The position numbers were made by a program, and so were the translations under genes. Under the pieces are notes generated by a model. That model saw nothing but the letters and a program-made list of their open reading frames with translations. It did not search any database and had not been told where the DNA came from. 64,000 nt of DNA from Tipula vernalis (lineage: Eukaryota; Arthropoda; Insecta; Diptera; Tipulidae): assembly GCA_958295665.1 (NCBI GenBank), contig OY282560.1:27517992-27581991 (forward strand), in the 5' to 3' direction. Each line of letters starts with the position of its first letter. Positions within the stretch are counted from its first letter, which is position 1. Shown in pieces: positions 57,906-64,000 of the stretch.

Positions 57906-59464
57906 TTAGTATATGAGGGCTGTTGCCTCGTTCAAGGTTTGATGCATATCTAGACGCTTATATAAAGCTTCTACACCACGTTCTTGCTTTGCTAGCCTTA
58001 TATTTATGGCTTCTATGCTTCGACAAATCCTTTCAAGGGGGTTATCATTCGTAGCATTAGATGATTGCTGTACAATTTGTGAATAACTTTTTCGCTCTCT
58101 ACCAATACCTGGTGGTTTTGGCGCCGCTTGGGTTTTAGTTGGTTTCTCTTCTCTGGTAACCCTAGGGTTTTGAGGAAACTGATGCGTTTTGTTTCTTATT
58201 CTTTGAAGTTCTTTGGCTACTTCACAGCCTCTATAATTTGCAGGATGATGCCCTTTACAGTTTATACATTTTGCAGGGGTGTTTCTACTTTCTGTACACT
58301 CTTTGGCGTTGTGTTTTCCAGCACATTTTACGCATCTTGGCTCCCGTCTGCAATATTTTTGCGTGTGATTGAAACCTTGGCATTTTTTGCATTGAGGTAT
58401 TAGCCTCGTGTTTTTCTTAAGCGGTTCTATTTTAACCCTCATATTGAGAATTGCTTTGATGTTGAAGATGTTTTCAACTTTCTCCTTTTTGTTAAACGTA
58501 AGCATGAAGAGTGGAAGCCCCCTTTTTTGACTTGATTGTTCTCACCTCTCTCTCGTTTTAGGATGTTTACTGCATCTTCTATTTGCAGATCTCTTGCCTT
58601 TAGGTCCTCAATTATGTCCTCCTTCGTACACGTTGGATGAAGGCCTCTGGCCATAACCTTAATTGCGCGTTCGTTTTTATCTTCGTATGTGAACCATTCT
58701 TTACCTTCCGCATTGAGCTTTGTTGCTAGAGCTCTATATGTATCGGAATCCGGTGTATTGATTTTCCACACGTTATTGTTTAGTGACACTACTCTATATT
58801 CTTTAGCTGTCACTGATTTCATTAAAGATTGTATGCTAGCAAATTCTGTTATGCCGATTACATTAATTGGCGGAGGAGCCTTTTGTTTCGGTACAACCTT
58901 TTGTTGCCGATTTTGTTGCTGTTGCTGGTGAGCTCGTTTGGTATTAGTATCACCAGCTACTAATACATTAGCTTGCGAATGATCTCCAACTTCAGGCGAG
59001 AATTCTGCTTTTCGTTTTTTGGTAGGTCTTTTCTTCCTTTTCAGTACCCAATCTGTTTCTCTCATGAGATCCTCTTCATCAGTGTGGAACTCATTGTTAT
59101 AACTGGTGTGAGTACTTGTTTCATTATAACAAGTTAGCGGGTTTTCAGAAATCTCCATTGGTTTGGGCTTCTTTAATTCTTCATTTTCTTTTTTTAGTTT
59201 TTCAATTTCGCTTCTTAGTTGGGTTAAAAGTACATCTACTTCACTGAGTTTTCGACAGAGTTCAACGTTTTCGTCTTTCTGCTGATTTGCAGAGTTATTA
59301 TGATGGTTTGGTGATCTTAACAACATTGAACTTCTTTCGAATGGGTTTAGCAATGATTGGCTCACCCCAGAATCCATTGAGCCAGCCTCGTAAGAGGGTG
59401 GATTAGCCAACTGGGTAGTTGGTTTACCACCTGGGGTATTGTTTCCTTTTTGCGTTGTATTCAT
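57906..59464 (-). pseudogene. ORF1 (Gag-like) of the Jockey-type LINE
   Basis: The ATG at 59464 opens 341 residues with a coiled-coil-like KLSEVDVLLTQLRSEIEKL segment (about residues 75-95), a basic stretch KRKKRPTKKRKAEF, a Gln-rich run and a PRE-type domain ending MARGLHPTCTKEDIIEDL. It breaks at about 58500, where the frame shifts to 58505-57906. That part has three zinc knuckles: CKKCQGFNHTQKYC, CVKCAGKHNAKEC and CINCKGHHPANYRGC, then a Pro/Lys linker and a helical end. ORF1 proteins bind the element RNA and chaperone it. ORF2 starts two bases after the ORF1 stop region, as is usual in this clade. Confidence 0.88.
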
Positions 59465-59703
59465 TGCTTTAAAACTGGTTATGTATCAACTACCAACCTA
59501 ACCAGTACAAGTTGGTAGTGGGTCATTGAAGAGAACATCATTTGCTATGTTCTCGGTAGTCGGTTATTCCGCCGTATCTCGGTCGCCAGAGCCTCGTTAG
59601 TTAATTAGCAGGAAGTACCACGTGCAGGTGAGGTTGGCATTTGGGCTAGTATAATAAGACCATCTAAACCGGCGCCCCTTACCCCCCTCACTTGATTTGA
59701 AAG

Positions 59704-60023
59704 ATGTCACGTTTTCCTCGCAAACTACAACGGCTGGGTTTCGATGGTGCGCAAACAACCCTATTCATTTATAGTTGCGAGATATAAAACGCCTTAGTAC
59801 ATTTTGAATTCGTTTATTGCAACTTCCCTGGATCAAACAACAAATTGTTAAGTGTCAAGCTTCTTATATAAGTCCTCTGAGCCCCAACAACATTCATCTC
59901 CGGATTTTACTTCTGTGGATGATAAAATCAAACTATTCTTTGGTGCTGGTGTATTTCTCGATTTCTCTATCTCATGAACAATTTTTCATCTTCAACACCT
60001 TGCGTCTAACTGTGATAATACAA
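59704..60023 (+). repeat. Direct repeat B flanking the Jockey-type LINE
   Basis: Partner of repeat A, starting ATGTCACGTTTTCCTCGC and sharing GAGATATAAAACGCCTTAGT, TCATCTCCGGATTTTAC and TCATGAACAATTTTTCATC. The sequence continues past the point where copy A is cut by the LINE poly-T (AATACAATGTACGAC). Confidence 0.85.
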
Positions 60024-60039
60024 TGTACGACTTGGCTCC

Positions 60040-60880
60040 GTGAATACCAGCCAAAAACATTTCAGCCCAAAGAAGTTTTGGTTAAAAATTAGAAGGAAGT
60101 TCGAAATAAAATGCCTTTTCATAAGGGAGTTCAATCAAAAAACTAAACAGGCATTCAAGTCAAAACTTTTTGACTAGCATTCTTTTTGGATTTTTCACTG
60201 TAATTCGGAAATTGAGCTAAAAAGGAATTCCACGCAATTTGCCTTAAACATTTTGTGACTAATACACTATTGAAAGAGGAACTTCAGTCCAGTTTTTGGT
60301 CAGTAAACTGTTTGACTTAAATGTCTTTTATGTATTTGGATAAGGCAACCTTCTTACATCGCATTAAAGTCAACATGCCCTTACTTCATATAGCTCCCAA
60401 ACACATTATCCCACAATTTTTATTTGGGTTGGTCTGTTATTTTTATATAATTTACGGAGAACCGGAGTGAAAGACAAAAACCTAAAATCCGTAATTGAGC
60501 TCCGACTTCGAAGGTTGACACTTCTAACGATAGGGCAATCAATGAACCGCAACTTTCATTTATATTTGATTACTTTCTGAAAAGGTATTGCAGACTAAAA
60601 ATATTTTGACTGAGTTACGTTCCAATTTTTTACCGAAACTCCTTTCTCTTTTTGACTGAACTGTGTTTTTGATTGGAGTTCCAGAGTCAACAAGCCGGTG
60701 TGCGAAAGCATTTCAGTAAAAATGAAAAAAAAAATCCAAGACGTCCAAAAATTTGTGACTGAAATACCTTTCAGAAGGTTTTCCAAATATTCAAAAGGAT
60801 TTTCAGTCAAACAGTTTTTGACCGAAAAACCTTTTGTTTTGTAAAGATGACGTCAAAACGAAAGAGGCTCATAGTGAACA
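60040..60880. other. Degenerate TTTTTGACTGAA-type repeat material
   Basis: Words like TTTTTGACTG, TCAGTCAAA and AACCTTTT recur irregularly in both polarities. No gene recognised. Confidence 0.4.
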
Positions 60881-60889
60881 ACCTAGTTA

Positions 60890-61020
60890 TTTTATTTTTT
60901 ATTTTTTTATTTATTTAATTCTATCATTCTTACATATTTCTAAACATTATAATTAAAGTTAAAAGATTGATAGTAGCAGTAACATATGGTCGAGACCAGT
61001 GGCTGTTACTCCTTTGACAT
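60890..61020 (-). mobile_element. Possible 5'-truncated LINE 3' end
   Basis: A T-rich run followed by AATTCTATCATTCTTACA and GGCTGTTACTCCTTTGA resembles the 3' UTR and poly-A of the Jockey-type LINE (TTT...TTACAACTG..., GGTTACTCCCGTTTGA). Short and diverged. Confidence 0.35.
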
Positions 61021-61130
61021 AAGTTAAGAAACAATTTTTTTCCTACAATCGCCGTGAAAAGCAGGCTTTTTTTCTCTGTTTTCAAAGCCCAAAGTGTCTG
61101 TTTTTTTGACAGTTAATAAACAAATTACTT

Positions 61131-61161
61131 TGTCACACGTTTCTCTTAGAAACGTGTGACA
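61131..61161. repeat. Perfect 14-bp inverted repeat with 3-nt loop
   Basis: TGTCACACGTTTCT, loop CTT, AGAAACGTGTGACA. It lies inside a larger inverted pair in which TTTTTCCTACAATC (about 61036) faces GATTGTAGGAAAAA (about 61357), so 61030-61372 may be a small MITE. Confidence 0.7.
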
Positions 61162-61388
61162 AAACTTGAAACCGCACGCTAAATTTGAACATATGAAAAG
61201 AAGAGTAAGAGTAAAAGATTTTTTGTTTTTCTTTATGAAAAATAAAAAAAATCTTTGACTACTCGATTGAACAAAATGTCGGTCCTAAAATAAAATCGTA
61301 TTGTCAGTATAGTAAATTTTACTACAAAATTATCTTTTTATTATATTTTTTAAAATGATTGTAGGAAAAATAAAGTGTGAAACACGTC

Positions 61389-61478
61389 CGCAAAGTTGTT
61401 GTCACGCTCGAAAGGTTGCTGGCCTCCGTCCCGTCGGCCAGCAATTTCCTTTCTCGCGTGACAAACTGGCACTTTGCG
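61389..61478. repeat. GC-rich stem-loop
   Basis: Nested arms: CGCAAAGT (61389) with ACTTTGCG (61471), GTCACGC (61401) with GCGTGAC (61456), and TTGCTGGCC (61416) with GGCCAGCAA (61436), with an 11-nt loop TCCGTCCCGTC. It stands out as GC-rich in AT-rich DNA, just beyond the 3' end of the LINE at 61505. Confidence 0.8.
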
Positions 61479-61504
61479 CTCTTGATACACAAATAACTAT
61501 TTAA

Positions 61505-63430
61505 TTAATTTTTTTGTGGTGGTGTAGTAAACAATAAACATACATATATGGTATTTATATCAAAGTTATAACAATAAAAATAATAATAATAATAAAACAA
61601 GCAAATCTGAATAATAAGGATTATTACTAATTTAAAAAGAATTACATATAGTCGTACACAATAACTTAGTTGAAGCCTGATGGAAAATATTGAACAAAAC
61701 GTAATATCTTTAAAGTTCATTAAATAGATATTTAAATTTTTATGGAATTGTTTAGGACGAGTTTCAGTTCTTAAATTTTGTGGTAAATTATTAAACAAAA
61801 TAGGAGCAATTACTAGAAAATATTTTTTAAAATGGGAGGTACGAGGCATTTCAGAGGTGAACAAATTATTCTTGCAAAGATTGTAGCTCTTCAATACTCG
61901 AGTTAATCTATTACCACTCATTTCAAAAAACAGTCTTAGAACTCTAAAGACAAATAAGTGTTGTAATGGTAAAATACGCTTAGCAACAAAAATGGGCCAC
62001 GATGAATGATTTGGTTTCTCAAATTCCATTATCCTAAGTATTTGTTTTTGTAATTTAGCAATAGGATTCGTGGTTACATCATATGCACAACCCCAGAATG
62101 TTATTCCATAGTTCAATTTTGATTGCACTAGTGCATAATAAATCATGTTTAGTACATCCTTAGGGACTAGTGTTCTCAACTTATAAATATAACTAGTAAC
62201 CATAAATAAATATTTTGTTAGAATATTGCAGTGCTTTTTCCAATTTAACTGTGAATCCAAAACTAATCCTAAATATTTGTAACTTGATACTCTTTCAATA
62301 CAAAAGCATTTAACTGAACAACTCTGATTATTGCAGGCACTAGAATGGAATCTGATTTCATAGTCAAAATTCACACGAGAAGAACCTTTCAGTTTAAACT
62401 CCATTACTTTAGATTTACTACTGACAATCATTTGATGACTATTTAACCATGATCGCAAGGTGCTCAAGTCACAATTGATTTTCTCATAGACATTCTGATA
62501 ACTTTCATCAAAATATAAGAAAGCTAAATCATCTGCGAATGCTGTTAATTCCCCTTTGAAATTTAAACTGAAAATAGAATTCAGATCAATTTGAAATAGA
62601 GTGGGGCCTAAAACCGATCCTTGGGGGACACCTGTACTATACACCTGAAGACTACTGAGAGAGTCTCCAATCTTAGTTTGGCAAAGTCTATTCGACATAT
62701 AAGAAGTGAACCAGTCCAGCACCACACCACGAAAGCCTAGATTATTTAAAATTCTGAGCAAAATTGAGTGATTGACTGTGTCAAATGCTTTCATTAGGTC
62801 TATAAACAGGGCCATAACATAATTTTTACTATTTAGCTTCAAATGTACGGAGTTCATTAATTTTTTCAGCGCAGTTTCAGTGCTTAATGATTCCCTAAAC
62901 CCAAACTGATTATCAGAGAAGAAATTGGTTTTGTTTAAGAACTTTAGAATTTTGACTTTAACTATCTTCTCAAAGATTTTAGAATAGGATGAAAGAAGAC
63001 AAATCGGTCTATAATTATTTAGCTCAGTTTTCCTACCTTTCTTAAAGATTGGAATAACTATACCGTGTTTGAAGTGATTTGGAAAAATTCCACTTTGCAA
63101 ACTAAGGTTAAAAATATGAGCCAAAATATGACATATGTTAGTACTAGTCATTTTCAGGGTATAGTTACTGACACCATCGATTGAGCTAGAGGTGTATTTA
63201 TTCTTAAGGGTTTTAATAGCGGTTGCCACTTCATCAGATAAAATGGGTTCAAGGAACATTGATGAACAACATGTGAAATTAAGATCAGTATTTTGAATAG
63301 TTGTTTGGTCCTGTGGTTCAAAATATGATTCGATTAGAATTGTGGCTAGATTTGCAAAATAGTTATTGAAAGCTTCAGATATTTGATCAGGATTAGTAAC
63401 TTCTACGCTATTAGACTCACAGATACTGGA
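61505..63430 (-). pseudogene. LINE reverse transcriptase
   Basis: The frame is open from about 63430 to the stop at 61505; the first Met is at 63259 but RT linker sequence starts earlier (DQISEAFNNYFANLA). Motifs in order: IDGVSNYTLK, IVIPIFKKG, NNYRPICLLSSYSKIFEKIV, NQFGFRESLSTETAL, FIDLMKAFDTVNH with the first catalytic Asp (about residue 155 from 63259), STGVPQGSVLGPTLFQID (about residue 212) and AFADDLAFLYF with the catalytic Asp pair (about residue 242). A thumb and a C-terminal domain with SSYKYLGLVLDSQLNWKKH and SKLNYGITFWGCAYD follow. All catalytic blocks are present. It copies LINE RNA at the nicked target. A frameshift at about 63440 separates it from upstream sequence, so this copy is not intact. 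Confidence 0.88.
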
Positions 63431-64000
63431 AATAATATTATTTTTAAATATATATTCCCAATAATATCATTTACAAGAGCCCATTGCTTCTTACTATCAC
63501 CTTGAACATATTGGAATTTGGATTGAAAGTAATCACGTTTACGATTTTCTATGTCAACCTTTAAGGAATTTGATATTTTTTTAAGCCGCTCACTCAACTT
63601 TTCATTATTAGGATGTTTTTTAGTAAGCGCAGCTAATTTATTTTTGGTATTTACTTTATGCAAAATTTGTTGATTCATCCATGGTCTTAGTGCCTCTTTT
63701 TTTATATATTGTTTGCGATCACTACTTGCTAAATTAAGGTATTCTTTAAAGTTTTGTAAAAATTTGCTAAATGCAAGATTTGGATCATTAGTCGATAAAG
63801 CCAATCTCCAAGTTTCGGAATTTAGGTATGAATTTAATTTATTATAATCAATGGTTCGGAAATTGAAGTTGCAACCATTATATGACTTTTGTTGGAATGA
63901 TTTATCCGAAAAAACAATAGTGCAGATTATCATGGAGTGATCAGTAATGCTATAATCATATACATTGCAATAAATTTTAAAATTTGCTCCAAAATTATAA
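63403..64000 (-). pseudogene. LINE linker region upstream of RT (partial)
   Basis: The frame 63933-63403 contains NFRTIDYNKLNSYLNSETW, LRPWMNQQILHKVNTKNKL and FQSKFQYVQGDSKKQWALVNDIIGN, the usual region between endonuclease and RT in Jockey/CR1-type elements. It ends out of frame with the RT: the sequence after NDIIGN continues in the RT frame through a one-base shift. Upstream sequence is cut by the window end. Confidence 0.8.

Larger units (their letters stand above)
55071..59690 (-). mobile_element. Nearly full-length Jockey-clade LINE
   Basis: On - the order is a 5' leader (59690-59465), ORF1 with PRE and zinc-knuckle domains, ORF2 with endonuclease and reverse transcriptase, a short 3' UTR and a 25-nt poly-A tail (poly-T 55071-55095 on +). 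Gene order and the three-knuckle ORF1 are as in Jockey-clade elements, which lack RNase H. Length is about 4.6 kb. Only a few frameshifts and one stop break the reading frames, so this is the best-preserved element in the window. It lies between direct repeats A (54701-55070) and B (59704-60023). Confidence 0.9.
61505..64000 (-). mobile_element. LINE (Jockey/CR1-like), 3' half, cut by the window edge
   Basis: The - strand holds a reverse transcriptase ORF and upstream linker sequence. The endonuclease must lie beyond 64000. The coding sequence ends in TTPPQKN and a stop at 61505. No clear poly-A tail is seen, so the 3' UTR may extend into 61390-61500. Only one frame break is seen in 2.4 kb, so the copy is fairly young. 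It is a different family from the LINE at 55071. Confidence 0.85.

Noticed and set aside
54701..60023. The direct repeats around the Jockey-type LINE as a giant target-site duplication
   Set aside because: Copies differ by large indels and many substitutions, and LINE target duplications are normally short. A pre-existing duplication is simpler.

Overview
This window is AT-rich, intron-bearing arthropod DNA, most likely from an insect and plausibly a fly. The evidence is the transposon spectrum (Gypsy-type and BEL/Pao LTR elements, Jockey-type LINEs, piggyBac, mariner, pogo-like and foldback elements), GT-AG splice sites and insect-like simple repeats. I see no rRNA, tRNA, CRISPR or prokaryotic operon. 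Host coding content is small: one well-delimited internal exon on + (37281-37459), one long exon of an acidic low-complexity protein on - (48117 to about 49650), and one weak two-exon candidate near 15.2-15.5 kb. I cannot name any of the three genes. 

Layout. 1-6.4 kb: AT-rich, short direct duplications and a 239-bp pogo-like MITE (2459-2697). 6.4-8.7 kb: a large foldback whose arms are degenerate GTTGAGTTGGG-type repeats, edged by a dispersed satellite of about 108 bp. 9.55-14.8 kb: a decayed LINE on the - strand, split by a Gypsy-type LTR element (about 10123-14011) that itself carries a 62-bp insertion with a 12-bp target duplication. 15.2-15.5 kb: weak two-exon candidate. 16.8-18.2 kb: piggyBac-like transposase pseudogene (-). 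18575-20018: a 1.4-kb Foldback-like element with a perfect 9-bp direct repeat at its ends. 20.3-23 kb and 23.5-27.7 kb: two more broken Gypsy-type elements (-) separated by three tandem 108-bp units. 27.8-28.6 kb: internally deleted mariner-family element (+). 31.0-33.3 kb: a cluster of LTR-like units in alternating orientation with a 260-bp MITE. 33.6-34.8 kb: duplicated hairpin and a second kind of degenerate-repeat foldback. 37.3 kb: host exon. 38.1-39.7 kb: second copy of the GTTGAG foldback. 41.75-42.0 kb: BEL/Pao remnant. 42.85-43.12 kb: MITE. 43.7-46.4 kb: a non-autonomous hAT-like element containing a near-perfect 290-bp palindrome. 48.1-49.65 kb: host acidic-protein exon. 50.4-51.8 kb: Gypsy-type gag fragment (+). 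54.7-60.0 kb: a nearly full-length Jockey-clade LINE (-) bracketed by diverged direct repeats. 61.5-64 kb: a further LINE (-) running off the window.

How it fits together: all recognisable transposon coding sequence from 9.5 to 27.7 kb, and most of the rest, lies on the - strand, and nearly every copy is broken by stops, frameshifts or deletions. The locus therefore reads as a transposon graveyard with oriented insertions, unusually rich in long inverted repeats, around a few host exons. The two most distinctive themes are this strand bias (a possible antisense small-RNA source locus) and the repeated occurrence of giant hairpins built from degenerate short repeats. All calls come from reading the sequence; family names rest on motif recognition, not on database searches.
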